Source: Simiduia sp. 21SJ11W-1
Lineage (GTDB): Bacteria > Pseudomonadota > Gammaproteobacteria > Pseudomonadales > Cellvibrionaceae
Assembly: GCF_024138675.1 (NCBI RefSeq)
Contig: NZ_CP090959.1
Span: forward strand, 2,387,501 to 2,451,500
Length of the DNA stretch: 64,000 bases
Direction of reading: 5' to 3'
The notes below the pieces were generated by a model, which was given only the letters and a program-made list of their open reading frames with translations, was not told where the DNA came from and did no database searches. Positions 39,412-49,823 of this stretch are shown piece after piece. The position numbers and the translations under genes were made by a program. Position 1 is the first letter of the stretch. The number at the start of each line of letters is the position of its first letter.

Positions 39412-39890
39412 TCGTCGTCGAGTTCGAACAACTCATCAAGGGGCACGCCAGCAAAGGGCTTGCTGTCTTCAATGACCAATTGCGAGTGCATTTTTTCAAT
39501 GCCCAGTTCCTGCTCCAGCAGGCCTTCGCTCAAGGTGTTGAACTGGGCGGCATCCACGCACAGAAACTCCAGAATGTAGTCGTACTCGCCGGAGATTTTA
39601 TAACAGCGGATCACCTGTGGAATGTGCGCAATGGCCTGTTTGAAATCGCGATTTACCTTCGGATCTTGCGACACCAGTGACACATTCACCAAAAAGTGAA
39701 CATGCCGCAATTTGGCGAGGTTAAGGCTTGCGCTATAGCCGGCAATCCACTTTTGGTTTTGAAGCTTCTTAACCCGCGATAAACACGCAGACTCAGACAA
39801 AGACACCTTTTCTGCCAGGCGCGCATTGCTAATGCGCGCATCTTTTTGCAAGGCGTTAAGGATTTTTAAATCAATTTTGTCGAACTTCAT
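39408..39890 (-). CDS. Lrp/AsnC family transcriptional regulator
   Basis: This 160-residue regulator has an N-terminal helix-turn-helix (about 5-55; LAEKVSLSESACLSRVKKL) and a C-terminal RAM ligand-binding domain (CYKISGEYDYILEFLC). An acidic tail, LFELDDD, is slightly longer than usual. It lies 24 bases downstream of the NhaC-type antiporter on the same strand, next to an aminotransferase. It may control amino-acid uptake or catabolism through that small cluster; the ligand is unknown. Confidence 0.92.
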   Translation of the reverse strand: MKFDKIDLKILNALQKDARISNARLAEKVSLSESACLSRVKKLQNQKWIAGYSASLNLAKLRHVHFLVNVSLVSQDPKVNRDFKQAIAHIPQVIRCYKISGEYDYILEFLCVDAAQFNTLSEGLLEQELGIEKMHSQLVIEDSKPFAGVPLDELFELDDD

Positions 39891-39914
39891 GAACTCGCAC
39901 TACCCTTGGGCAAT

Positions 39915-41414
39915 TTAATGGCTCGCGGCTGCCCGCTCAGTGGTGCGGGCAGCCTCTTGCTCGAGCGCGGCACGCTCGGCATCGGTAATGGGCACAATTT
40001 TAAACTGAGAATAGCCATAGATGGCAGAGATCACAGGGTTTATGAGGTTAAAAAAGCAATAGGGCAAATAGGCAAGCGTGGCCACGCCCAATGTACCGGC
40101 CATGTAGGCACCGCAGGTATTCCACGGAATCAGGGGTGAGGTAATGGTGGCCGAATCTTCCAGTGTGCGCGATAAATTCACTGCACTCAGCCCGCGCTTG
40201 GCAAACTCCATGCGAAACATGCGCCCGGGCAATACGATGGCGATGTACTGATCCGCCGTCACAATGTTGGTGCCTATGCAGGTGAGAATGGTGGAAACTA
40301 CCAGGCCACCCACGGATTTCGCAAAGCGTAAAATTGTGGCGATTAACGCCTCAAGAATGCCCACCCGCTCAATTACCGCACCCATCACCATGGCACTGAT
40401 AATCAACCACACAGTGGTGAGCATCGAGCTCATGCCGCCGCGCGACAGCAGGCTGTCGATTTGCTCGTTACCGGTGGTGGCCACATAACCGTCGGCAAAG
40501 GCCATCCAGATACCCTTAAATAACCCAAGGGCCACGGGCAGGCTTGCATCCACACCGGCGAATTTGAGCACCGCCTCTGCCTGAAAAATAACGGCAAATA
40601 CCGCACCCAACAAAGCACCCAGGAAAATACTGATAATGGCCGGCACTTTTTTATAGGCCAACACAAACACCGCCAACAACGGGATGAGCAGCCACAGGTT
40701 AATATTGAAGTTGTTTTCCAAAAGGCTCAGCATGGCTGCCATTTCGGCATCGGCCTCAGGCACCTCGGCACGCATGCCCACCACCAAAAACAACAGCAGC
40801 GCAATGATAATACTGGGGGTTGTGGTCCATACCATGTGGCGAATGTGGGTGAATAAATCGGTGCCCACAACGGCCGGGGCCAGGTTGGTGGTATCGCTTA
40901 AGGGCGACATTTTATCGCCGAAATAAGCCCCGGAAATAATCGCACCGGCGGTAATTTCTACCGATAACCCCAGCCCGGCGGCGGTACCTATCAAACCGAT
41001 ACCAATGGTGCCCGCGGTTGTCCAGGAGCTGCCGATACTCACACTCACCAGGGCACACACCAAACAGGCGGCGGCATAAAACCAGCTGGGGTCGAGCAGC
41101 TGCAGGCCGAAGTAAATCATGGTGGGCACGGTGCCGGCCAAAATCCAACTGCCAATGAGCATGCCGACCAAAAACAAAATCAAAATGGCGCCAAGGGCCA
41201 CTGAGATACCTTTATAAATGGCGCTTTGCAGCTCGCTCCAGGATATGCCTGCCCGCCAGCCCATCAAGGCCGCCACTGCCGCGCTCAAACACAGGGCAAT
41301 TTGGTTGGCGCCCATGGAGGAGCTATCGCCAAAGAGGTATACCGAGAGCCCCAAAAGGGTAAACAGGGTGAGCGTTGGCAGGGCAATTTCCCAGGCAGCC
41401 AGTGGTCTTGACAT
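39915..41414 (-). CDS. NhaC-family Na+/H+ antiporter-type transporter
   Basis: This 499-residue inner-membrane transporter of the NhaC/ion-transporter superfamily has about 11-13 hydrophobic helices. The family landmarks are GSWILAGTVPTMIYFGLQLL, SSWTTAGTIGIGLIG, and GAYFGDKMSPLSDTTNLAPA, where Asp residues sit in a broken helix. Members exchange Na+ for H+, and some carry amino acids or organic acids. With an aminotransferase upstream and an Lrp regulator downstream, amino-acid transport is a real alternative. Confidence 0.87.
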   Translation of the reverse strand: MSRPLAAWEIALPTLTLFTLLGLSVYLFGDSSSMGANQIALCLSAAVAALMGWRAGISWSELQSAIYKGISVALGAILILFLVGMLIGSWILAGTVPTMIYFGLQLLDPSWFYAAACLVCALVSVSIGSSWTTAGTIGIGLIGTAAGLGLSVEITAGAIISGAYFGDKMSPLSDTTNLAPAVVGTDLFTHIRHMVWTTTPSIIIALLLFLVVGMRAEVPEADAEMAAMLSLLENNFNINLWLLIPLLAVFVLAYKKVPAIISIFLGALLGAVFAVIFQAEAVLKFAGVDASLPVALGLFKGIWMAFADGYVATTGNEQIDSLLSRGGMSSMLTTVWLIISAMVMGAVIERVGILEALIATILRFAKSVGGLVVSTILTCIGTNIVTADQYIAIVLPGRMFRMEFAKRGLSAVNLSRTLEDSATITSPLIPWNTCGAYMAGTLGVATLAYLPYCFFNLINPVISAIYGYSQFKIVPITDAERAALEQEAARTTERAAASH

Positions 41415-41581
41415 AGGTTAATCACTTCTAAAGTTATTATTCTGCTGCCGAAGAGGTTCGGCAGAGGGCCATCTTGGGCCTCATGGTAAACATAGCGGGC
41501 GGCAAGTGCCAGCAACGCAGGCACCGGCCCGCGACTACGCAATAAAAACGCAGCCGACAGGGCTGGGGTTAACGACCGTGG

Positions 41582-42787
41582 TTAAACGGCGGTGCGGGTG
41601 GCGTCTTCGGCGAGCATATTTGCCATGCGATCCATGGCTTTGGTTAGCACACTCACGGGTTGGGCCAGGGTGATGCGCACATAGTTAGCCGTTACATCAC
41701 CAAAACCTGCACCTGGCACCACCGAGACGCCCGCTTCATCCAATAACCGCTCGGCAAATGCCTGGCCCGAACTTGCCACGCCATCGGTGCGCATCATCAC
41801 AAACATGCCGGCATCGGGTGATTCCGCCGAGACACCGGCCATGGCATTAATGCGCGCTACCAGAAAGTCGCGGCGCTTTTTATATTCGTCACGCATTTGG
41901 GCTACGTAATAGTCATCGTGACGCAAGGCAAAAGCGGCGGCATCCTGGATAAACTGCGGGCAGCCGAACACACTGGCACCGGCCAGGTGGGTCAGGTGTG
42001 GCACCAGCGACTGGGGAGCAACCACCCAGCCCACGCGCCAGCCGCTCATGGCGTGGGATTTGGACAGGCCATCCACCATAATCACGTTATCCAAGGCTTC
42101 GGCTGCAGCGCGCAAACTCACGTGACGCTGCTTGAAGGTAATCATGGAATAGACTTCATCGGAAATCAGCCACACGCCGCGCTCGCGGGTGTAGGCGGCA
42201 AGCTCGGCAAGCTCGGCTGCAGAAATCATATTGCCGCAGGGGTTGCCCGGAGTATTGACGATGACCGCCTTGGTTTTGTCGGTAATGGCGGCCTTCATGG
42301 CGTCCATATCCAGGGCGAAGTTGGCATCGGCGCGCAGGGCAACGGGCACGGTTTTTACACCCACGGCATCAAAAACCCCGCAGTAACCTACGTACATCGG
42401 GTCTGGCACCACTACTTCATCGCCCACATCACAAATACAGCTGAACACGCTGTAGAGCGCGTTGGTGCCACCGGGGAATATAACGATGTCATCGGCGGCA
42501 CAGGGGTGGGGCGAGGTTTTACTTTCAAGCTCGGCTACGGCCTCACGCAAACCCAATTCACCTTGGGCAGGCGAGTAGTGGGTGCGATCGCGCTTCATGG
42601 CCGCCAGCGCCTGGTAAAAAATGGGCTCGGGGGTGGGGAAATCCGGGTCGCCCACGCACAGCAAGATCACATCTTCGCCGTTGGCCTGCATGTCCAGTGC
42701 GCGGTCGTGTACCGCCCATACTTCGCTGGCCTCGCCGTCTAAACGATGAGCTAACTGGCTGATAGATAAAGGCTTTTGGGTGGACAT
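41582..42787 (-). CDS. PLP-dependent aminotransferase, class I/II (AruH-like)
   Basis: This 401-residue fold-type I aminotransferase has the PLP lysine K243 in SKSHAMSGWRVGW, D210 in SDEVY, N182 in NTPGNPCG, and the N-terminal CVGDPDFPTPEPI block. Overall it resembles the arginine-pyruvate transaminase AruH group more than AspC, but substrate cannot be read from the sequence. The gene is 167 bases upstream of the NhaC-type transporter, in the same direction, which suggests a small amino-acid catabolic unit with the Lrp regulator. Confidence 0.88.
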   Translation of the reverse strand: MSTQKPLSISQLAHRLDGEASEVWAVHDRALDMQANGEDVILLCVGDPDFPTPEPIFYQALAAMKRDRTHYSPAQGELGLREAVAELESKTSPHPCAADDIVIFPGGTNALYSVFSCICDVGDEVVVPDPMYVGYCGVFDAVGVKTVPVALRADANFALDMDAMKAAITDKTKAVIVNTPGNPCGNMISAAELAELAAYTRERGVWLISDEVYSMITFKQRHVSLRAAAEALDNVIMVDGLSKSHAMSGWRVGWVVAPQSLVPHLTHLAGASVFGCPQFIQDAAAFALRHDDYYVAQMRDEYKKRRDFLVARINAMAGVSAESPDAGMFVMMRTDGVASSGQAFAERLLDEAGVSVVPGAGFGDVTANYVRITLAQPVSVLTKAMDRMANMLAEDATRTAV

Positions 42788-42927
42788 TGGAGGTACCTAC
42801 TGCAAACGGTTAACGGGCATTGTGTAAAGACACAAGCTTAGCCCGAGCCGCGCGCAGAGATTAGGGTAATGGCCACCCAAGGCAAGCCACCCTGCGGCCA
42901 GCGAGGTGTTGAAAAGAAGAATCTGCG

Positions 42928-43818
42928 TTAGCGCGAAAACACCACCGTTTTGTTGCCATTGAGCAGCACCCGGTGCTCTGCGTGCCAGCGCAGCGCGCGG
43001 TTGAGCACCACCGATTCAATGTCGCGGCCAATTTCAGTGAGCTCACCTGGCGTATTCACGTGGGTTACCCGCTCTACGGCCTGCTCGATAATCGGCCCTT
43101 CATCCAGATCGGCCGTGACATAGTGGGCCGTGGCGCCAATGAGCTTTACCCCACGCTCAAAGGCCTGATGGTATGGCCTGGCCCCTTTAAAGCCCGGCAA
43201 AAACGAGTGGTGAATATTGATCGCGCGCCCGGCCAATTGGCGGCACAGCTGGTTTGATAAAATTTGCATGTAGCGCGCCAGCACCAGGCACTCGGCGCCC
43301 GAGCTTTCCATCAAGGCCAACATTTCCCCTTCTTGCTGGGCCTTGGTGTCAGGGGTGATGGGCAGGTGATGAAACGGCAGCTGGTACCACTCCACCAGCT
43401 CCTGCATCACCTGATGATTGGAAACCACGCCCACAATATCAACGGGCAAGGTGCCCTGCTTCCATGCATTTAGCAGGTTGTGTAAACAGTGGCCCCATTG
43501 GCTCACTGCCACCAACACCTTCAAGCGCGAATCGGCATCCACCAACTGCCAATCCATGTTGTAGCGCCGGGCCACAGGGATAAACGCCGCCTGAACTTCC
43601 GCAAGCGTAAGGCTTTGATCGGTGGCATCGAGCACGGTGCGCATAAAAAAGCGGCGGCTCTCAACATCTTCAAACTGGTGTGATTCACGAATATTAAAGC
43701 CCTGGGCTGCAAACAGTGCCGCCACATTTGCCACAATACCCGGCTGATCTTCACAACTGAATTTCAAGACAATTTCACGTACGGGCTTTTCGTTTGCAGT
43801 TTTCTCAGGCGTACTCAC
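42928..43818 (-). CDS. purU: Formyltetrahydrofolate deformylase PurU
   Basis: PurU hydrolyses 10-formyltetrahydrofolate to formate and tetrahydrofolate, balancing one-carbon pools. I chose the GTG at 43818, which AAGGAA precedes by six bases. A GTG two codons earlier would sit directly against that site. The ~296-residue product has an N-terminal ACT domain (DQPGIVANVAALFAAQGFNI) and the formyltransferase-type catalytic region INIHHSFLPGFKGARPYHQA with DLDEGPIIEQ. It appears monocistronic. Confidence 0.94.
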   Translation of the reverse strand: MSTPEKTANEKPVREIVLKFSCEDQPGIVANVAALFAAQGFNIRESHQFEDVESRRFFMRTVLDATDQSLTLAEVQAAFIPVARRYNMDWQLVDADSRLKVLVAVSQWGHCLHNLLNAWKQGTLPVDIVGVVSNHQVMQELVEWYQLPFHHLPITPDTKAQQEGEMLALMESSGAECLVLARYMQILSNQLCRQLAGRAINIHHSFLPGFKGARPYHQAFERGVKLIGATAHYVTADLDEGPIIEQAVERVTHVNTPGELTEIGRDIESVVLNRALRWHAEHRVLLNGNKTVVFSR

Positions 43819-44103
43819 AACCACTTCCTTTTATACTTTGATTTCGCAAGCTCGGTAGGCGCAGTTCTACTTAACAGCTCGCAACAAATTCGCTTAATTT
43901 AAGTCATTCATTCACTTTTATCGCAAGGCAGGGGCATTCTACACTAGGAATTCCAAAATGCGTGCGCGCAAGCCTGGGGCTGCAGGCGGCGGGCAAGCCG
44001 GCCCCCACTTACCTGCTTGGGTTATGCTGCCCTTGAGCGTTTGGGTTTACACTGCATGCCTGAGTGCCATTTGGCCAATTTCACCCGCGAGCAAGAGGTA
44101 TTT
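43819..44103. other. Divergent intergenic region between purU and the PuuD-like gene
   Basis: This 285-base gap lies between divergent genes. The purU-proximal half is AT-rich and the other half GC-rich, with a GCAAGCC/GGCAAGCC near-repeat around 43968-43999. I see no convincing promoter pair or riboswitch. A longer reading frame of the downstream gene enters this gap from 44017 but is not favoured. Confidence 0.35.
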
Positions 44104-44877
44104 ATGGGTCGACCCGTCATTGCGATTACCGCCGAAACACTGGACAAACCCAAAGGCGAAGACACCACCCGCTACTACCAGATCATGGCCAAATACGTGG
44201 CCCCGGTGGTAGACCTGATGGGTGCGCTGCCGCTTTTGCTGCCCCCCATTGGCGACCAGCTCGATACCGACACCCTGCTCGCGCGGGTAGACGGCGTTCT
44301 GCTCACCGGCGGCGTTTCCAACGTGGAGCCACGTCACTACCAGGGCGGCGAAAGCTACCCCGGCTGCCCCCACGACCCCGACCGCGATGCCACAGTGCTG
44401 CCCTTGGTTAAAAAAATCATCGAGCGCGGCGTACCCCTGTTTGGCATTTGCCGCGGTTTTCAAGAGATGAACATCGCCTTTGGCGGCAGTCTCTACCAGC
44501 AATTGCACATTGAGGCCGATTTTGCCCTGCACAAAGCCCTGGTAGACTTTGATGCCCCCGCCGATGGCCTCTACGCCGATGTGCACGAATTGAACATTGC
44601 CCCCGATGGCATTCTGGCACGCATCACCAACGGCCCTGTGCAGCGGGTTAATTCCATCCACGGGCAAGGTATCAAGCGCTTGGGCGATGGCTTGCGCGTT
44701 GAGGGCACAAGCCCGGATGGGCTGATTGAAGCTTTCAGCGTTGAAAACGCAAAAGCCTTTGCCCTGGGTGTGCAGTGGCACCCCGAATGGAAGCCAACCC
44801 AGAACCCTATGTACCAAGCCATGTGGGAGGCCTTTGGCCAAGCCACACGCGCCTACGCCGAGGGCAAACAGCCTTAA
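44104..44877 (+). CDS. Class I glutamine amidotransferase-like hydrolase (PuuD family)
   Basis: This enzyme belongs to the gamma-glutamyl-GABA hydrolase (PuuD, peptidase C26) family, which cleaves gamma-glutamyl bonds in putrescine catabolism. I chose the ATG at 44104 (MGRPVIAIT), which AAGAGG precedes; an ATG at 44017 would add 29 residues without family similarity. The 257-residue product has the nucleophile C116 in GICRGFQ and the H226/E228 pair in QWHPEW. No other putrescine-pathway gene is nearby, so the substrate is uncertain. The end overlaps the convergent DUF924 gene by four bases. Confidence 0.88.
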   Translation: MGRPVIAITAETLDKPKGEDTTRYYQIMAKYVAPVVDLMGALPLLLPPIGDQLDTDTLLARVDGVLLTGGVSNVEPRHYQGGESYPGCPHDPDRDATVLPLVKKIIERGVPLFGICRGFQEMNIAFGGSLYQQLHIEADFALHKALVDFDAPADGLYADVHELNIAPDGILARITNGPVQRVNSIHGQGIKRLGDGLRVEGTSPDGLIEAFSVENAKAFALGVQWHPEWKPTQNPMYQAMWEAFGQATRAYAEGKQP

Positions 44878-45461
44878 AAGCTGCTACCGGGCTGGCTTAA
44901 AAAGGCCAGCTCTTCAGGCGTAGATGCGCGCCCCAAAATGGCATTGCGGTGCGGGTAGTGGCCAAAGCGATCAATAATCGCCTTGTGCCGGCGCTCGAAG
45001 TCTTCGCTGTTATCGCCCTCAAGGGAGGCAAACAGCACCATGGCCTGCTCATGCACTGCGGCCACCTCTGAGTGCATATAAGGCATATAGAGAAACTGGC
45101 GCTGATCATTGGTAAGCGCCCGGTCTTGCCCCTCATTCACCGCGTGCATTGCCACAGCCAGCGCTTGGGCGTCGGCCTCAAACGCCTCGGGGCGATTGCG
45201 GTAGATATTGCGGCTGAATTGATCGAGCACAATCACCAGCGCCAAGGCGCCTTCGGCCGATGTCTGCCAGTGGCTGCAGGCACCGCGCTTGGCATCAATT
45301 AACAAGGCTTCAAAGCGCTGGCCAATGGCTGCATCCAAAGCCGGATCTTTCTTCCACCACTGCGCCGGTGCGAGCTCTTTAAACCAGAAATCAAGCACCC
45401 TACCGGCCTGTTCAATGGGCCGCGGGTTGTTGGGTGGCTGTGGCGAGTGGAAATTCTGCAT
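44874..45461 (-). CDS. DUF924 family protein
   Basis: This 195-residue, mostly helical cytoplasmic protein of the DUF924 (tetratricopeptide-like) family has unknown function. Signature segments are VLDFWFKELAPAQWWKKD, LVIVLDQFSRNIYRN and FLYMPYMHSE. It is convergent with the PuuD-like gene. An 11-bp-stem hairpin lies 17 bases upstream of its ATG. Confidence 0.88.
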   Translation of the reverse strand: MQNFHSPQPPNNPRPIEQAGRVLDFWFKELAPAQWWKKDPALDAAIGQRFEALLIDAKRGACSHWQTSAEGALALVIVLDQFSRNIYRNRPEAFEADAQALAVAMHAVNEGQDRALTNDQRQFLYMPYMHSEVAAVHEQAMVLFASLEGDNSEDFERRHKAIIDRFGHYPHRNAILGRASTPEELAFLSQPGSSF

Positions 45462-45477
45462 GCTAAAAATCTCAAAG

Positions 45478-45509
45478 CCAAAGCCCCTACCCTAGCCAAG
45501 GGGCTTTGG
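45478..45509. repeat. Inverted repeat upstream of the DUF924 gene
   Basis: A perfect 11-bp stem (CCAAAGCCCCT at 45478-45488 with AGGGGCTTTGG at 45499-45509) encloses a 10-base loop. It sits between the divergent DUF924 and MFS genes, 17 bases before the DUF924 ATG. No T-run follows on either strand, so it is more likely an operator or 5'-leader hairpin than a terminator. Confidence 0.6.
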
Positions 45510-45577
45510 GCCGGTCAAGGTATCAATGGTGCCGTTGAATCGTTAGACTGGCCGCCAAATTATGAATGGAGGTACCG

Positions 45578-46849
45578 GTGCGCAAAAAATTAACCAGTAT
45601 TTGGCCGCTGTTTTTCGGCATGTTATTGATCGGCTTGTGCGTGGGCGCACAGGGTACTTTGATCGGCCTGCGCGCCGCCCTTGAAGGTTTCCCCACCACG
45701 CTCACGGGCCTCATTATGTCGGCCTATTATCTGGGATTTTTATTGGGCGCCCACCGCGGCCAAAAAGTGATTCGCCGCGTGGGCCACGTGCGCGCCTTTG
45801 CCGCATTGACAGCGCTGTCTTCGCTGTGTGTATTAATGCATTCAATTTACGTAAACCCCTGGGCCTGGGCTGCCACCCGTTTCTTGACGGGCTTTGCCAT
45901 GTGCGGCATTTACCTGGTGGCTGAATCCTGGCTAAACCAGGCAGCCGACGACAGCAATCGCGGCAAGATACTTTCGCTGTACATGATCACCCTGTTGGGC
46001 GGTATTTTAGGCGGGCAATTTTTATTGAACTTAGCCGACCCGCAAAGCTTTGAGCTGTTCAGTTTGATCTCGATTTTAATGAGCGCCGCGGCCATTCCCA
46101 TTTTGGTCACCGCCATTGCCACGCCAGTAGTCACGCCCACACCCACCATCAGCCCGCTTAAGCTTTTTCAGTGGGCGCCCTTTGGTTTGGTGGGCGTGTT
46201 TTTAATTCAAATGTGCTCGGCCATGATTTTTGGTATGGCACCGGTGTACGCCAACATGAAGGGGTTTAACACCCAGGATGTAGCCTGGATCATGGCCAGT
46301 ATTGTGGCCGGCGCACTGCTGTTACAGTGGCCGCTGGGGCTATTGGCAGACAACTTCAACCGGCGCATCATTGCCACAAGCCTCACGGCCATTGCTGCAC
46401 TGTTTGCAATTATCAGTGGATTATTCGGCGAGCATTCGTTTTTAATTTTGCTGATTTGTATCGGCCTGTTTGGCGGTTTTACGCTGCCGCTGTATGCCGT
46501 ATTCTGCGCACTGGTGAACGATTTCATGAGGCCTGAAAAAATCGTTGCCGCCAGCAGCACCATTTTATTAGTGGGCGGTGTTGGCGCATCAATTGGCCCG
46601 ATATTAATCGCGCCATTAATGGATTTCGCGGGCCCGCGCGGATTTTTTTGGGGCTGTGCGGGCAGCCTGCTGCTTATCAGCATCTACGGTCTGTACCGCA
46701 TGTCGCGCTTCCCCTATGCCGCTCGCCACGATCTACTGGAGATGAGCGTCATCCCCGGCGGCAACATCGGTACGGGTTTATTGAATGCTGACGACCTCAA
46801 TACCGCCAATTTAGACCAAAAGCCGGCCCACCCTGAAAAAGAGGCCTAG
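45578..46849 (+). CDS. Major facilitator superfamily transporter (YcaD-like)
   Basis: This is a 12-helix inner-membrane MFS transporter of 423 residues. I chose the GTG at 45578 (VRKKLTSIW), which GGAGG precedes by five bases. The ATG at 45566 would place the ribosome site inside the gene. The conserved loop between helices 2 and 3 appears as GAHRGQKVIRRVGH, and the motif ATRFLTGFAMCGIYLVAESW resembles the YcaD/UMF-type subfamily. The substrate is unknown, and the C-terminal ~50 residues are cytoplasmic and not conserved-looking. Confidence 0.85.
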   Translation: MRKKLTSIWPLFFGMLLIGLCVGAQGTLIGLRAALEGFPTTLTGLIMSAYYLGFLLGAHRGQKVIRRVGHVRAFAALTALSSLCVLMHSIYVNPWAWAATRFLTGFAMCGIYLVAESWLNQAADDSNRGKILSLYMITLLGGILGGQFLLNLADPQSFELFSLISILMSAAAIPILVTAIATPVVTPTPTISPLKLFQWAPFGLVGVFLIQMCSAMIFGMAPVYANMKGFNTQDVAWIMASIVAGALLLQWPLGLLADNFNRRIIATSLTAIAALFAIISGLFGEHSFLILLICIGLFGGFTLPLYAVFCALVNDFMRPEKIVAASSTILLVGGVGASIGPILIAPLMDFAGPRGFFWGCAGSLLLISIYGLYRMSRFPYAARHDLLEMSVIPGGNIGTGLLNADDLNTANLDQKPAHPEKEA

Positions 46850-47286
46850 GGCTTCAATCGAATTTGAATAGCGGTAGGCCGGCTTATAAAAAGCGCCTCT
46901 AATACGCAGGCCTATTGCTATTCCAAAACCGGCGCTAACCCGCATAGCGCCTACACCATTGCCTTCCTTCCCGGTACTGGCACCCGACTTTTGCAAAAAT
47001 CTGCCAACTCAACACCGTGAGCATGCAGGCAGATTGACTATACTCAAACAGTGGCAGGCGTAACTGTGCACTCACACTCTCCGCCCGCCCTGGCCGCAAA
47101 GCCCACCTCTGCGTAATTGGGGTGCGTGTCATCCCTTTTTGGGCTTGCGCCGTAAGTACACTAACGCGGTGCTGTGTTTAGGGACGTTAAACGACATCAA
47201 CTCGGTAACAGCCGCCTGCGATGGGCGCAACCCAGATGACGTTACACACTTTACAAGAAGTAAAGACCCGACATTCATTCACTGAC
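46850..47286. other. 437-base gap before the envelope-complex operon
   Basis: No gene is seen here. It should hold the promoter of the 47-62 kb operon. The clearest structure is an inverted repeat, AATCTGCC (46998-47005) with GGCAGATT (47028-47035), around a 22-base loop. A TATACT hexamer at 47039-47044 and a TTGACT at 47034-47039 overlap each other, so neither has a matching partner at normal spacing. I cannot name a promoter with confidence. Confidence 0.4.
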
Positions 47287-48587
47287 ATGAGCGGCGTAAC
47301 TGTGAACAAGTATTTCCAATGTATCTACGTCTTGGTGGTTTGTTTGTTCAGCCTTTGGGGCCTGGCCGCACAGGCCAATAGTACAAGCCCGGCAACCGAT
47401 TACCTGATTTCCCCCGATGAAAGTGGCGAAGATAATCTGACACCTATTCAATCGGCAGACGCAGCCCCACCCACTGCGCGCGCCTACCTGAATGCCATTG
47501 AAGACATAGAGGCCGAATACGGCGCCTACGATGTGCAGCTTTCGCAACACTTGAGCGGCCTTGGGCGGCAGTTGCAAAGTGTGGGCGAGCACGATGAAGC
47601 CATCGACCTGTTCAAACGTGCCATGCACATCCAGCGCATTAACTACGGCCTCTACGACATGGGCCAGGCGCCCATTCTGGAAGATCTCATTGAAAGCCAG
47701 ATTGCCATTGGCGAATGGGAAGATGCCAACGATCGCTATCAATACCTCTATTGGTTGCACCGCCGCAACTACGGTACCGACGACCCGCGCATGCTGCCCA
47801 TTATCAACAAGCTCAGCAATTGGCACTTAAATGCCTACGCGCTTAATGTAAGTAACGGGGTGTTCTACCACCTGATCAACGCACACAACCTGTATAAAGT
47901 GGCCGTGGATATTGTGAGCAATGCCTACGGGCAAAACGACCTGCGCATGATAGAACCCTTGCGCGGGCTCACTGCCTCCAGCTACTTTCTGGCCACCTAC
48001 AAAGTCTCGAACCAAAACCGGATGTCGATGTCTAATGGATCGAAGCCTGCAAGCGAGGAAGACCATGCCAAGCTTGAGCAGTACATTATTAATAGCTACA
48101 ACAGTGGCCGCGCAGCCATCAACCGCATGGTAGACATCTACAGCAACAACCCGGATGCACCGCCCGCCTCCGAAGTTAACGCACAAGTGGCGCTGGGTGA
48201 TTGGCATCTGCTGTTTGGCAAATGGCACTCGGCAATGGAAGTCTACCAAGACAGCTACCAGAAACTGCTCGATCAAAACGCAGACCCAGCCCTAATTGCC
48301 GGCCTGTTCGGTAAACCCAAGCCGCTGCCGGACTTGCCATTAATAGACATCAAGCTCAATTCAGACATCAATACCGAGCACTATGTTTTGGCCAAATTCA
48401 ACGTCAATGCCTACGGTCGCGCCAGCAAAATAGAAATTGTTGACGCGCACCCCGCCGATGACGACCGCAACAAATCCCGCGTGCGCCGCACCTTAAAGCA
48501 AACAAAGTTTCGCCCACGCATTGAAAACGGCGAAGCGGTTGCCACTAAAGATGTCACCCACAGGTACCTGTTTTCGGACAATAAACA

Positions 48588-48591
<4 letters not shown>
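47287..48591 (+). CDS. Exported TPR protein with TonB-like C-terminal domain
   Basis: The product is about 434 residues and probably periplasmic. A signal peptide (about 1-30, ending LAAQA) follows the ATG at 47287. Starts at 47221 and 47236 would bury the signal peptide, and a GTG at 47302 is also possible. Residues about 75-170 form helical repeats of the kinesin-light-chain TPR type (HEAIDLFKRAMHIQRINYG-like, about 42-residue spacing). The last ~85 residues match the TonB C-terminal fold: a VLAKFNVNAYGRASKIEIVD strand, then TKFRPRIENGEAV. It is the first gene of a 13-gene operon, and its stop overlaps the next ATG (ATGA). Confidence 0.72.

Positions 48592-49819
<1,228 letters not shown>

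Positions 49820-49823
<4 letters not shown>

Noticed and set aside
41897-42742. 281-codon plus-strand open frame.
   Set aside because: It is antisense to the PLP aminotransferase and shows the Gly/His-rich composition typical of a shadow frame.
44047-44841. 264-codon minus-strand open frame.
   Set aside because: It is antisense to the PuuD-like gene, which has intact catalytic motifs and a good ribosome site.
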